Positions 51,092 to 62,932 of a stretch of 64,000 nucleotides of DNA are shown in pieces (within the stretch, counting starts at the first letter, position 1; the number at the start of each line of letters is the position of its first letter). The position numbers were made by a program, and so were the translations under genes. This DNA is from Isoetes taiwanensis. Lineage: Eukaryota; Streptophyta; Lycopodiopsida; Isoetales; Isoetaceae. The stretch covers positions 3,391,748 through 3,455,747 of the forward strand of contig JAJEKV010000101.1 in the NCBI GenBank assembly GCA_021234155.1, read 5' to 3'. A model generated the notes under the pieces. The model made no database searches, was not told the origin of the DNA, and saw nothing but the letters and a program-made list of their open reading frames with translations.

Positions 51092-52197
51092 ATGAGTTCC
51101 CCGGGAGGATCCAGGAGGAGCTGGGCCGGACTGGTGGAGCTCCTGATGTAGCCAATATCTTGCAAGGCTATTCGGCCAAATGTTGCGTAAAACAGTGCGT
51201 CATAACAAAAAAGACAACAAGGACAAGGCGTTAGAGAAGGTTTGAAGGACACTAAGAGGGAAGTATTCTTGGAGAGAATGTTACAGGGGGATGATGCGGG
51301 ACTCGTGGCCGTGGAGTTGAGTTTTACTTTAAACTCATTAATGCTTTGAAGATGTTAAAAGTCGTATTGGCTCAAGCAATGTTGGGTGGATTTGCTAGAG
51401 TATGGTGGGAGAATTATTGCGGGATATAAATAAGGCTGCAGGCGGGGAGGCAACTTGGCAAGAGTTTAAGACCGCTTTTGAAGGACATTTTATGCCTCCC
51501 GGGTACAAAGTTGACAAGATGAATGAGTTCTTGGACTTGACACAAAAGGGACGGGTATTGAATATAACGAAGTTTAGAAGGTTGCGGTATCATTGTCCTT
51601 TTGAGGATAAGGAGAAGCTTTGTGCTCGATTTGTGAAGGGTTTGCGGGTTGATATTAAGAGCACAATGTCGGGTGTGTCTTATAAAGATTTGGAGGAGGT
51701 ATTGAGAATTGCTAAGAATCGTGAATCGACCTAGCCGAGAAAGCAACCTTGGAGAATGCTAAGAAGAGACAAGTTCCTTCCACATGGCGACCGGTGGATC
51801 TGGCGAAAGGAAGGTAGATTCTCTAGTAGGGGTGGCATATCGCCAAGCAGTCGTTAGTATGCGGGGAGGGTAGTCAAAATCGAGGATCTCGCCTATGTAT
51901 GCACCTTTGAATGATGAGACTAGGGAAAAGTGTCTTAATGAGAATCGATGCTTTAGGTGCGGAGAAGTTGGTCATTATGGGACGAGATTGTCAGAAAGGT
52001 GGATGGATAGTACGCCCTCGTCTGCATCTTCTCAACGTGGAGGGCAAACAAACCCAGTGGTCGGGTTGAATTCTAGTGATACTTATGGGGCCAAGGCAGG
52101 AGAAATGGAGGCCGGAAATAACCGTGGTGGTCGTGGAGGTTTTGGGACAATAATAGGGGTGGCAGAGGACAAGCTAGAGGAGACAACGGGATTATAG
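51092..52197 (+). CDS. gag: gag polyprotein (capsid and zinc knuckle), frame broken
   Basis: Structural protein that packages element RNA into particles. A retrotransposon gag capsid region is clear at 51402-51734: WQEFKTAFEGHFMPPGYK, then the ARFVKGLR motif. A nucleocapsid zinc knuckle lies at about 51945-52000 (CFRCGEVGHY). The expected last cysteine is out of frame because the frame shifts in the 'cattatgggacgagattgtc' stretch, so the CCHC motif is complete only across two frames. The first ATG considered is 51092, just after the primer site, but its frame stops after about 19 codons. Start and exact length are therefore uncertain. Breaks near 51390, 51735 and 51985 probably reflect sequence error. 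Confidence 0.75.
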
Positions 52198-52199
52198 CA

Positions 52200-53410
52200 C
52201 AAGCTAACCCCGTTGAAGTTGAAGTTAGGGCTGCTTTCGAATCATGGACCCTCCTGTTGAAAGAATGTGCATGTATCTTTCGCAAAGTGGACCAGGCCCG
52301 TGTAGATAATCAATTTGTGGTTATCGAGTTCCGTATTATTCATGGAGTCCCTATTCTCTTTCTTATTGATTGTGGTAGTACACATTGTTTTATTTCCCAA
52401 GGCTGGCAAAGAAACTAGATTTGAATATGATTAGTGGGACCCTAGATATGTGGAGTTGGTGATGGTAAAATTAAGACTTCTTATGCTAAGGTAGACAATC
52501 TTAAATTCCAAGTAGGAGATCTTGAGTCCCATACTAGTTTTGAAGTATTGAGCCTAGGGAAGTATGATGCTATTCTAGGAATGTCATGGTTAAGGCCATA
52601 TAAAGCTTGCATTGATTGCGGAGAGCAAACAGTTACATGCCAAAGTCCTAATGGAGATAAGCATGTGTTGGAAGGATTGCCTTCGTCATTAGTGGTTACA
52701 CCTTTGTCCCGGAAAAGTTTTAAGAAACAGATTAAGAATGGTTGCATAAGAATGGGATGTGCATTTTTGGTGCTGGCTGAGTTAGGGGAACAACCTATTG
52801 CCCCCGAGATCCAGAAAGTATTGGATGAGTTCTCACGATGTGTTTCCTAAAGAATTAACGTAATTGCCTTCACATAGAATGGTAGATCATGAGATAGAAC
52901 TTGTTCTCTCGGGCTGAACCCACATCAAGGCCACCATATAGATTTCATGCATTAGAGATGGCGAATTGAAGAAACGGTTGGCGGAATTATTGGAACAAGG
53001 TTTTATCTGGCCGAGTGTTTCTCCATTTAGTCGCCGTTTTTTGTTTGTAAAAAGAAAGACGGGACTTTAAGATTATGTATTGACTATCACATGCTTAACC
53101 AGACATGATGAAGAATAGATATGCATTGCCTAGGGTTGATGAGTTATTTGATCGGGTTGGGACAAGCTAAGTACTTCACAAAAATTGATCTACGATCTGG
53201 ATATCATCAGATCCGGATCAAGGATACAGATATTTACAAGACTGCCTTTAGGACACGCTACGGACATTACGAGTTTGTTGTAATGCCCTTTGGGTTGACA
53301 AATGCTCCTGCCACTTTTATGCGCCTAATGAACGAGATATTCCGATCTTTCCTGGATAAGTTTATATTGGTTTTCTTTGATGATATTTTGGTATATTCGG
53401 GACATTAGAG
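52200..53410 (+). CDS. pol: pol: aspartic protease and reverse transcriptase (broken)
   Basis: The protease active site reads [12 protein letters not shown] near 52362-52395, with DCG at 52368-52376. Most relatives have D-S/T-G. RT follows from about 52930. In frame at 53121-53408 are [33 protein letters not shown] and the catalytic FFDDILVYS (near 53375-53400), the Ty3/gypsy form of the YxDD box. Together these cleave the polyprotein and copy element RNA into DNA. Frames break near 52405, 52850, 52930, 53040, 53105 and 53408. The region joins straight into the RT thumb/RNase H part. Confidence 0.85.
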
Positions 53411-53451
53411 GAGCATGTGGAACATGTAAAAGCGGACATTAGCTATTTCAA

Positions 53452-55575
53452 GCGACGAGAAAAGTTGTATGGTAAGTTATCTAAGTGTTCCTTTTGCACA
53501 AACTAGATTGGTATATCTTGGGCATGTAATTTCAGAAAAGGGATTAGAGCCAGATCCTTCTAAGATTGAGGCAGTTAGAGATTGGCCCACACCAAAGACG
53601 GTGAAGGAGGTAAGATCATTTTTGGGATTAGCGGGGTATTATCGCAAATTTGTTCCTAAATTCGCAAAGATTGCTGCTCCTTTGACTTCTTTGTTGGGTA
53701 AGAAGAATGATTTGCATTGGACTGATAATTGTCAGGAAAGTTTCCAAAAGTTAAAGGATGTTTTGATTAGTGCACCAGTTTTAAGGATTCGGACATGAAT
53801 ATACCCTTCCATGTAGTCACCGATGCTTCGAGAAAGTCAGTAGGAGGAGTCTTTTTGCGTAGGATGGCCGAGTTTGTGCTTATATATCTCGTAAATTGTC
53901 TCTCTTTGAACAAAATTACCCGATTGCATGATTTGGAAATGTTGGCCATTATCCATGCCTTAAGGGTATGGAGACATTATTTATTGGGTCGTCGTTTCTT
54001 TTTGAAGACTGACCATCAAAATTTGAAGTATTTTGCAAAACAGCCATATTTGAATAATAGGCAAAGGAGGTGGATGCAATTAAGAGAAGAGTATGATTTT
54101 GAAATTGAATATCAACCGGCAAAGAAAAATGTGATTCGATGCTTTGTCTCAAGGTCATTTTTAACCTCTATTAGTGTGTTACAAGGGCAATGGGATGCGA
54201 TATTCTTAATAAGCTAAGGAATGATCCATATTTTGCACTGTGTTGGAGAACCCTCAAGATTTTCCGAGGTATGCATTGTCCAAAGGGGTTTTATATTATA
54301 ATGGCCGTATGTGTATTCCTAATGATCATGAGTTGAGATTGAGGTTGCTATATGAAGCACATGATAGTCCGTTGGCGGGCCACCCAGGGGTACATAAAAC
54401 TTTGAGGAAGATGCCGAGAATTTCTTTTGGCCCGATGTAAGAAGATGGTTAAGGAGCACGTGGCTAGGTGTTTATCTTGTCCAGGAAGGTAAAAGCATCA
54501 AGGTTTAGGGAGCTCGGAGAATTACAACCTTTAGTAATTCCATCTTCCAAGTGGGAGTGTATTTCCATGGACTTCATTGTTGAGCTTCCCAGGACACGCC
54601 AAAGTTATGATGCAATTTATGTTGTGGTTGATCGACTAACTGTTGAGGCCCATTTTATGCCTACGAAGACATCGCGCTACGGCAATGGATATTGCTAAGT
54701 TATTTGTTAAGGAGATTTTCAGGTTGCATGGGATGCCGGCCACTATTTCATCAGATCGGGATACAAAATTTATGAGCCAATTTTGGCAAGGGTTGTTTCA
54801 AAATATTGGCACTAAGTTATATGCCAGTACATCTTATCGTCCTCAAGCAGATGGCCAAGTTGAGCGAGTTAATCAAATCTTGGAGGATATGCTCAGGATG
54901 TATGTGCCTAGTCAACCAAAGGTATGGGATTCATATTTGTATTTGGCTGAGTTTGCATACAATAACACTTATCAAGATTCCATTAAAATGAGTCCTTTTG
55001 AGGCAATGTATGGTAAGGAGTGTCGTTGTCCTCTTAATTGGAGAGATCCTCAATGCAATGTTGAAGCAGCTAATGAAGTAGCGGAGGACATGGAAGCTCA
55101 GCTAAGGAGACTTCGACAAAATTTGGCAGTGGCACAAAATAGACAGAAGCAGTATGCCAATAAAAGACGTAGACCACTTGAATTTCAAAAAGGGGATTAT
55201 GTGTTCTTGAGGATTAATCCCAAGCAGAGCTCACTGGCATTTAAAAGTGCAGGTAAATGGGCTCCTAGGTATGCGGGTCCATATGAAATTTTGGAACGTA
55301 TTGGCAAAGTGGCTTATAGGTTGGAGTTGCCCTCGCACTTGAAAGTACATAATGTCTTTCATGTGAGTAACTTGAGGAAGTATGTTTTTGATCCTTCCCA
55401 TATGTTGGGGGACGATGATTTGGTAAGCAGAGAGAACTTCCTGTACCCCCGACCAGAACGTATTCTGCGAGAGGAAACCCGTCGCTTAAGGAGGCGAACA
55501 ATACGTAGATTTTTGGTTCAATGGGCGGGTTGTCCTGAGGAAGATGCCACATGGGAAGATGCCAATTGGATTCTT
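53452..55575 (+). CDS. pol: pol: RT thumb, RNase H, integrase, chromodomain, first copy
   Basis: The RT thumb (REKLYGKLSKCSF, GLAGYYRKFVPKFAKIAAPL) is followed by RNase H (TDAS near 53820, LEMLAIIHALRVWRHYLLG near 53935, KTDHQNLKYF near 54005). Integrase has an HHCC zinc-binding region (HDSPLAGHPGVHKTL, then CLSC, near 54355-54485) and the catalytic triad D (MDFIVELP near 54570), D (SSDRDTKF near 54755) and E (DGQVERVN near 54850). A chromodomain ends it (FLVQWAGCPEEDATWEDANW near 55510-55570). RNase H carries about 20 extra bases near 53845 absent from the second copy. Breaks lie near 53790, 53850, 54130, 54180, 54235, 54415, 54495 and 54690. From 54700 the frame is open into the second copy. 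Confidence 0.88.
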
Positions 55576-55583
55576 TGTGTTTT

Positions 55584-57707
55584 GCGACGAGAAAAGTTGT
55601 ATGGTAAGTTATCTAAGTGTTCCTTTGCACAAACTAGATTGGTATATCTTGGGCATGTAATTTCAGAAAAGGGATTAGAGCCAGATCCTTCTAAGATTGA
55701 GGCAGTTAGAGATTGGCCCACACCAAAGACGGTGAAGGAGGTAAGATCATTTTTGGGATTAGCGGGGTATTATCGCAAATTTGTTCCTAAATTCGCAAAG
55801 ATTGCTGCTCCTTTGACTTCTTTGTTGGGTAAGAAGAATGATTTGCATTGGACTGATAATTGTCAGGAAAGTTTCCAAAAGTTAAAGGATGTTTTGATTA
55901 GTGCACCAGTTTTAAGGATTCCAGACATGAATATACCCTTCCATGTAGTCACTGATGCTTCTGAGAAAGCTGTAGGAGGAGTTTGTGCTTATATATCTCG
56001 TAAATTGTCTCCTGCTGAACAAAATTACCCAGTGCATGATTTGGAAATGTTGGCCATTATCCATGCCTTAAGGGTATGGAGACATTATTTATTGGGTCGT
56101 TTCTTTTGAAGACCGACCATCAAAATTTGAAGTATTTTTGCAAAACAGCCATATTTGAATAATAGGCAAAGGAGGTGGATGCAATTAAGAGAAGAGTATG
56201 ATTTTGAAATTGAATATCAACCGGCAAAGAAAATGTGATTGTCGATGCTTTGTCTCGAAGGTCATTTTTAACCTCTATTAGTGTGTTACAAGGGCAATGG
56301 GATGCGAGATATTCTTAATAAACTAAGGGGTGATCCATATTTTGCACTTGTGTTGGAGAACCCTCAAGATTTTCCGAGGTATGCATTGTCCAAAGGAGTT
56401 TTATATTATAATGGCCGTATGTGCATTCCTAATGATCATGAGTTGAGATTGAGGTTGCTATATGAAGCACATGATAGTCCGTTGGCGGGCCACCCTGTGG
56501 GTACATAAAACTTTGAGGAAGATGAGAATTTCTTTTGGCCCGGACGTAAGAAGATGGTTAAGGAGCACGTGGCTAGGTGTTTATCTTGTCGAAGGTAAAA
56601 GCATCAAGGTTTAGGGAGCACGGAGAATTACAACCTTTAGTAATTCCATCTTCCAAGTGGGAGTGTATTTCCATGGACTTCATTGTTGAGCTTCCCGGAC
56701 ACGTTCAGGGTTATGATGCAATTTATGTTGTGGTTGATCGACTAACTAAGCAGGCCCATTTTATGCCCTACGAAGACTCGCTACGGCAATGGATATTGCT
56801 AAGTTATTTGTTAAGGAGATTTTCAGGTTGCATGGGATGCCGCCACACTATTTCATCGGATCGAGATACAAAATTTATGAGCCAATTTTGGCAAGGGTTG
56901 TTTCAAAATATTGGCACTAAGTTATATGCCAGTACATCTTATCGTCCTCAAGCAGATGGCCAAGTTGAGCGAGTTAATCAAATCTTGGAGGATATGCTCA
57001 GGATGTATGTGCCTAGTCAACCAAAGGTATGGGATTCATATTTGTATTTGGCTGAGTTTGCATACCATAACACTTATCAAGATTCCATTAAAATGAGTCC
57101 TTTTGAGGCAATGTATGGTAAGGAGTGTCGTTGTCCTCTTAATTGGAGAGATCCTCAATGCAATGTTGAAGCAGCTAATGAAGTAGCGGAGGACATGGAA
57201 GCTCAGCTAAGGAGACTTCGACAAAATTTGGCAGTGGCACAAAATAGACAGAAGCAGTATGCCAATAAAAGACGTAGACCACTTGAATTTCAAAAAGGGG
57301 ATTATGTGTTCTTGAGGATTAATCCCAAGCAGAGCTCACTGGCATTTAAAAGTGCAGGTAAATGGGCTCCTAGGTATGCGGGTCCATATGAAATTTTGGA
57401 ACGTATTGGCAAAGTGGCTTATAGGTTGGAGTTGCCCTCGCACTTGAAAGTACATAATGTCTTTCATGTGAGTAACTTGAGGAAGTATGTTTTTGATCCT
57501 TCCCATATGTTGGGGGACGATGATTTGGTAAGCAGAGAGAACTTCCTGTACCCCCGACCAGAACGTATTCTGCGAGAGGAAACCCGTCGCTTAAGGAGGC
57601 GAACAATACGTAGATTTTTTGTTCAATGGGCGGGTTGTCCTGAGGAAGATGCCACATGGGAAGATGCCAATTGGATTCTTCGTGAGTTTCCCGAGATGCG
57701 CCCATGA
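55584..57707 (+). CDS. pol: pol: RT thumb, RNase H, integrase, chromodomain, second copy
   Basis: A tandem repeat of 53452-55575 carrying the same motifs: REKLYGKLSKCSF near 55590, TDASEKAVGG near 55950, KTDHQN near 56112, HDSPLAGHP near 56465, MDFIVELP near 56670, SSDRDTKF near 56855, GQVERVN near 56955, and the chromodomain ending at the TGA 57705-57707. The open frame of 488 codons starting at 54643 runs from the first integrase core through the first chromodomain and into this copy as far as RNase H. Breaks occur near 56110, 56150, 56232, 56315, 56500, 56590 and 56780. This copy has the natural 3' end of pol (EFPEMRP). Confidence 0.88.
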
Positions 57708-57721
57708 GGACATGGGTTGAA

Positions 57722-57737
57722 TTTTTGGAGGAGAGAC
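57722..57737 (+). other. Polypurine tract before the 3' LTR
   Basis: 'tttttggaggagagac' directly precedes the 3' LTR. A G/A-rich run in this position primes plus-strand synthesis in LTR retrotransposons. Confidence 0.7.
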
Positions 57738-60070
57738 TGTAACGGACCTAGGATTTTGAGGTAAATTGTGGATTATTTTATTTAAAAGATGCAAAGGAAT
57801 ATTAATCAAAATATCACGCATGCAGAGAAATACGTCGTATATGTAGAGATTATACGGACAAAATATTGTGGTTAAAAATAAATATAAGTACAGAGAAAAG
57901 CATTGGGAAAAGATTGATTGCAGAGGGATTGCTGAAGGAGCGAATCGCGTGCAGAGCTCTGGGAGCGTGTTGGAGCGCAGAAAAAGCAACAAGCGGGATT
58001 CCAGGTGGGGATCAAGCCTTACACCTGGGGTTTTCTAGCGTAGCAAAATTGTGCATGCTGAATTGTGTTGATGCAGTAGGATTGTTATGAAACTTAGTAT
58101 TGATTTAGAATTAAACTAAAAGTGCATGAATATGGAAAAAGCTTGCATGATTGAATTTGGAAGTATTTTATGATGGCATATTGACAGTTGCAAAAAGTAT
58201 CACGGATCTAAGTGAGACAGGCATCTAGATCATGCCGAGAAATAATGGAATAGCTCATATTAGAACATGAGGGATGGATTAAAGTAAAGGGATGGCTGGA
58301 ATCGCTTAAAACCGTGGTTAAAATTGTAAAGTTCCCCGGCATGCCGCCGTTTATATAACAGGATCCCAGTATCGGTGATGATCGGAAGCATGAAATGTGA
58401 TGAGAAATGGGTCGATTTGGGCCTTAGGGAGGCCGAAATGGAAAAGGAATGAGGAATCGGGGAAGATCAAAGCAAAATTCATTTGTAAATCCCATGATTT
58501 TGGTGCTCAAGAATTGATCCGGAACCGGATTTGGGTCGAATCGGCCGAAATGGGCGAAAACCCTTTGCAACCAAAATCGGGAGGAGCTAGGGAGTTTTGG
58601 CATGGAATCGATGGCCTGGAGGCCAAATCCGACAAAGAAGAAAGTCGAGGTCGCACAGTAACGTAGTTAGGGTTAGGTTATGAAGTCAAAAATGTTAACG
58701 ATTTAGTTAATAGTTAGTAAGGAAGTAATAATAAAAAGTTTGAGGTTAAAGTTAAGGCTCTATCTTAAAATATCAAGGTTGAGTTGTTGGGTTCGGAATA
58801 TATTTAAGCTGGAGGCCCTTGTTAAGGCGGGTTTATACTAATGGTCATAACGACATGAGAAGACTAACAAGTTATCTAGTTATATATATTTAAAAGAGAA
58901 AACCTTTAGAAATTAGCTAAGTAACATTATGTAAAAAAAAAACAAGCATATGTATTGTGTATAGAGGAAATTGGTAAAGGAACCATAACGATATCTAAAT
59001 GCTATAGATTAATATTATTAAAGTCTCTAGTAACCTTATTGTTAGTGAATCTATGAAAGATATAGACGTTTATTTTTAATTTAATGGTGATGGTTGCATT
59101 TTTGCATTATTAAGGTTATGGTTAGACATTTCATGTGTGAATTATGGAATTATTTGATGTTGAGTATGTTAAGGCATGGGCATGATGGTGAATTGTATGT
59201 AATTGTATATGGTGAAATTCTTTGATATAGACCTCTGGGGCCGGAGTCTAGGTGCGATGGTCTAGACTCACGGTTTGCACAGTGCTATGTAAATGGTATT
59301 TTGAACATCGGGCGTTGGTACCGTAAGGTACAAACGTCATGCACGCGATAAGTGGTCCTCCAATGCCGGACGCTAGCGTGGAAGGGTGTGTACACACGTG
59401 GTTACCCCGCCTCTATGTCACCGGCCCGATCAACCGAAGTTGACCTTGCTTTCGAGACCTGGAGGAATATTGGTTGCTATGTTGATGCTATGGTTGCTTG
59501 GCTAGTGTATATGTGGTATTTAATCTTTGGAATCAAGTTGCAATGGTTGTGCTTAGCATAATTATGCATTGTATTTATGTTGGTTGGACTAGTAACTTGG
59601 ATTGCGTGGGCGAGGTTACTCGGTAAGGCTAAGTTATTGTTTATGTTGATGCTTGTGGTAATTGATGCTTGCTATATTCTAAATTCCGATCCCCACTTAG
59701 TCCAGGTGTGACTAATCCAAGTGGTTAAATGGTGTAAGCAGAGGTGCGAGATGCTCCAGGAGAGTAGCCAAGCCGTAAAAGCGCAGAGTAGGAGTGTGTG
59801 AATTGCTAGATAATACATTTGATTAATATAACTATTATTATTATGGATCGGTTTAAACTATAATTATTTGTAAACTTGGTTGTTGTGTGGGATTTTGCCG
59901 AGCAATGGCAAGTATAATATTTTTTGGGACCTTAGAGCACGAATAAAGATTAAATTCTTTACCTAAGTATGCATGTATTAATTTCTTGAGTCTAAGAGCT
60001 AAGTAGATCCAACGGTAGAGATCGATGGGATCTCCAGTTACCGAGAGGTTAACTGGCCAGGCCCGTCACA
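57738..60070 (+). repeat. 3' long terminal repeat
   Basis: Begins TGTAACGGACCTAGG and ends CCGTCACA. At most CAG/CTG sites it reads more regularly than the 5' LTR ('gctgaagg', 'ccaggtgggg', 'cacctgggg'). The 70- to 90-codon frames inside it are incidental. Confidence 0.9.
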
Positions 60071-60075
60071 AAATC
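60071..60075. repeat. Target site duplication (right), AAATC
   Basis: Second copy of the 5-bp duplication. Host L2 sequence resumes with 'gttttagagaattggcatg'. Confidence 0.9.
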
Positions 60076-60811
60076 GTTTTAGAGAATTGGCATGTCATAA
60101 ATTCTTTTACTTTTTTGCACGTAAATGCAGCATTGACTATGCCTTCATTGTAGCTTGCTTTTAATTTCTCTCTCCTACTTCAGTATTGTGCAAGTGGTTC
60201 ATTTAGAAGAAAAGCAAGCCTTTTTTTTTAAGGTGCATGCTAAGTTAGGTGAGTTTTATCATCTGCAAAACACAAACGATGCAAGAGATCTTGCAATTTA
60301 TCTTTCTCACTTTTCTCTTCGCATGCGCTTTCTAGGTATCCTAAACATTGCAAAAACATGTCAGTGAGAAACCATTAAGCTTGAATAATGTAAACATTTT
60401 GAATAATGTGGACAATTTGAGATTATGTAAACTTCATTAAACTTATTTGCTTACATTGATCCTTCATATGCTCTTGCTTACATAGCTAAAAGAAAGAGCA
60501 AAGCTATCAATCACTTTTACTATCTAAGTATCACTTTCACTTTTACTATCACTTCCACTCTGAGCTGTAAATATCTTGAGACATTCAAAATTCATGGTCA
60601 CGAGTAATGACACAAATACCTGTAGATATGGAAATAGTAATATGAGATGTATATTAGCTTATGCTTATTATCTAGTTTGTTTAAACCACTTTTCTTAGCT
60701 TTCAACTTTTCTAATAACTTCTAAACATTTTGCACACTCTTTATAAAAATTTGTCCAGCATGTTCAACATGCATTTACAACACTTTGCTTGCATCAAACA
60801 AAAGAAAAGAA
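60076..60811 (+). repeat. Type II unit 3, 3' part (rest of L2, BiP tail, T)
   Basis: L2 continues from the insertion site: exon-like segment near 60185-60248 with a long T run, then 'agagcaaagctatcaatcac' near 60496. The BiP tail 'cactctgagctgtaa' is near 60557-60571, and the 3'-UTR block stops at 'caaaagaaaaga' (60810), where other units continue with 'agaagtggtaatga'. Confidence 0.75.
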
Positions 60812-61715
60812 TTATCTTCTTATCATTATACGAAGATAAATTCAATTGTCAAAACCAGATAGACAGCATTAGAGAGAGGAAAAAGGAGACAAACTAAAAG
60901 AAAGCCACATCTGGGCATCTCCACTAAAACAAATAACTAGAATACAAAGCTATCCTTTGAAAGTGTAACAATTATAGCCGGGATTAAAAAACCTCGTCCT
61001 TTTGGGTTTTCGGGGAAAAACCCTGATGATAATAGAAACACTAAACAAAGATCTTTATCTGAACACAACTAAGTATAACAAGGCTTAAATAAGCCGATAA
61101 TGCTTTTGAGAAAAGCCGGTAGTCATGACTCTCGGATCCGTGTATACACCAATACTTGAATCTCCAGAAGCTCACGAACTAACAACCTGCACATGCCGTG
61201 AGGCTAATACATCAACCATATAGCCTAGCATGGAGCTCACAATCTGCAACCATCCTCTGACAACCATCAAACTAGGCACGAGGGCCTCTCACAACCAATA
61301 ATACTAGGCACGAGGGCCTTCAATCTCACAACCAACCACTGGCACGAGGGCCACAAAACTCACAAACCTCCACTGGCACAAGGGCCACCATACACAAACA
61401 TCTATATGCAAAGGGGTCACAAAATCATAATCAATACTTGTCACAAGAAGCATAAAGGTCTTTCATAAATAAGCATATTAGCGGGATAGTTGAAGGGGTG
61501 GGTGGGTGGTGGTACAGGGTCGAGAAAGCAAGGAAGCATAATGCAGATGTGCAATACAATGCTAGAATACAAAGTTGTCACTATGTTTCCTCCAAACAAG
61601 AGCCTGCCACAATACACATTAACCATGATGCTAATGCTGCTCGAACCATAAATCTTCACCAAAACATAAGATGCACCACAACATGCAAGCCACACATTAG
61701 CCACATGCTAATGCT
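60812..61715. mobile_element. Unclassified insert, possible truncated retroelement
   Basis: About 0.9 kb of sequence unlike the flanking repeats, cutting the T block at 60811 and followed by L2 sequence from 61716. Near the left edge is an inverted pair 'ttatcttc' (60812-60819) / 'gaagataa' (60832-60839). 'gggttttcggggaaaaaccc' near 61003 is a partial inverted repeat. Read on the minus strand, the left end could be the tail of a LINE-type element, but no RT motif or poly-A tract was found and no target duplication is visible. The right half contains a degenerate minisatellite. Confidence 0.35.
61260..61400. repeat. Degenerate minisatellite, core 'ggcacgagggcc'
   Basis: 'ggcacgagggcc' or a one-base variant occurs four times between about 61275 and 61390 ('actaggcacgagggcc' twice, 'actggcacgagggcc', 'actggcacaagggcc'), spaced about 36-40 bases apart and separated by 'ctcacaac'-like text. 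Confidence 0.65.
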
Positions 61716-62092
61716 GCTAATGTCTGCATGTATTCTTTGGTTAAAGTCTTCTATATGCTTTCTAATCTTTGCATGTCTTCATTGGTTAAAGTCTACCATC
61801 AGGTTCTCCTATTGATGAAATCGTTTCAGAGAATTGGCATGTCATAAATTCTTTTACTTTTTTGCACGTAAATGCAGCATTGACTATGCCTTCATTGTAG
61901 CTTGCTTTTAATTTTTTCTCTTCTACTTCAGTATTGTGCAAGTGGTTCATTTAGAAGAAAAGCAAGCCTTTTTTTAAGGTGCATGCTAAGTTAGGTGAGT
62001 TTTATCATCTGCAAAACATAAACGATGCAAGAAATCTTGCAATTTATCTTTCTCACTTTTATCTTCGCATGCGCTTTCTAGGTAGCCTTTTT
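61716..62092 (+). repeat. Second partial L2 block
   Basis: 'tctgcatgtattctttgg' through 'cgctttctaggta', matching L2 of the type II units. It includes the uninterrupted form of the retrotransposon target ('gatgaaatcgtttcagag', about 61815-61832) and the exon-like segment (about 61934-61997). It ends abruptly before the BiP tail. Confidence 0.7.
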
Positions 62093-62932
62093 TTAAGAAT
62101 AGAATGGATTTTTATTGTCCAGGGAGACCAATTGGCCAAACATAGATGGAACTTTGGCCAATGTTGCAAACATAGATGGAACTTTGGCCAATGTTGCTTA
62201 CAAAAATGCATTGGGAAAGAAAGAGATTATAGAAAGGGTATAAATTGTAGTCTTGAATATTAAATTGAAATACGCTTTTAAAGGTTTGCAAATTCTTGCA
62301 AACAACCATCTCTAATCATATAAGCAGGAGGCGTTTATATTTTGCAAAAAGGGTTTCTCATTCAAGTTCCAAAAATGCATAGATGCCAAGTAAGATACAG
62401 TGGCCTTCAAAATTGAAGGTGGAAGATGGACCTCGAAATTGTCCAAAGTAACAAAATAAACTTGTCACTAACAAGTCTTGCAACCCAAATAGCATTGGTT
62501 GGATGTCTCTAGTTTGTTGACCGCAAGAAATATATGAATTTGAAGCTTGGAAAACATTGCTTTGATTAATTTTCTTCAACTAGGTCCAAACTATGCTTCT
62601 GGTTATGTTATCGGGCATGCATTCTAATGCTTGCATGCTGGATGATAAGACTTGTCCGGCAAACATAGATGGAACTTTGGCCAATGTTCCTTACAAAAAT
62701 GCATTGGCAAAGAAACAGATCATAGAAAGGGTATAAATTGTAGTCTTGAAATATTCAATTGAAATGCACATCTTAAAGAGTAAGTACACGCTTTTAAAGG
62801 TTTGCAAATTCTTGTAAACAACCATCTCTAATCATAAGACAAGCGGGGAGGCGTGCCATTGTTAGTTGTATTTTTTGCGTAAAGGGTTTCTCATTCAAGT
62901 TCCAAAAGTGCCTAGATGTCAAGTAAGATACA
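62093..62932 (+). repeat. W, truncated K, partial T, W, K blocks
   Basis: W (62130-62330) with a 30-bp tandem repeat (62138-62167 and 62168-62197, 'aaacatagatggaacttt...'), a short K, the K/T junction at 62416/62417, a partial T to 62630, W (62635-62845) and K from 62845 until it is split by an insert at 62933. Confidence 0.7.
62138..62197 (+). repeat. 30-bp tandem duplication inside W
   Basis: Two exact adjacent copies starting 'aaacatagatggaacttt' (62138-62167 and 62168-62197). All other W copies have a single one. Confidence 0.9.

Larger units (their letters stand above)
48685..60070 (+). mobile_element. Ty3/gypsy chromovirus LTR retrotransposon, complete
   Basis: An element of 11.4 kb with two LTRs of 2.3 kb (48685-51002 and 57738-60070), TG...CA ends, a 5-bp target duplication AAATC, a primer site after the 5' LTR and a purine tract before the 3' LTR. 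The internal order is gag, protease, RT, RNase H, integrase, chromodomain, which is the Ty3/gypsy order. The C-terminal chromodomain places it among the plant chromoviruses. The internal region carries a tandem duplication of the RNase H-integrase-chromodomain part. Frames are broken in several places, so autonomy cannot be judged. It is inserted in L2 of a type II unit. Confidence 0.93.

Noticed and set aside
54806-54991. 61-codon frame repeated at 56911-57096 inside pol
   Set aside because: It is an alternative frame over the integrase catalytic region. The integrase frame itself has all expected motifs.
61260-61400. Spaced 'cacgagggcc' repeats as a CRISPR-like array
   Set aside because: The units are short and imperfect, the intervening text is itself repetitive, and the window is plant nuclear DNA.
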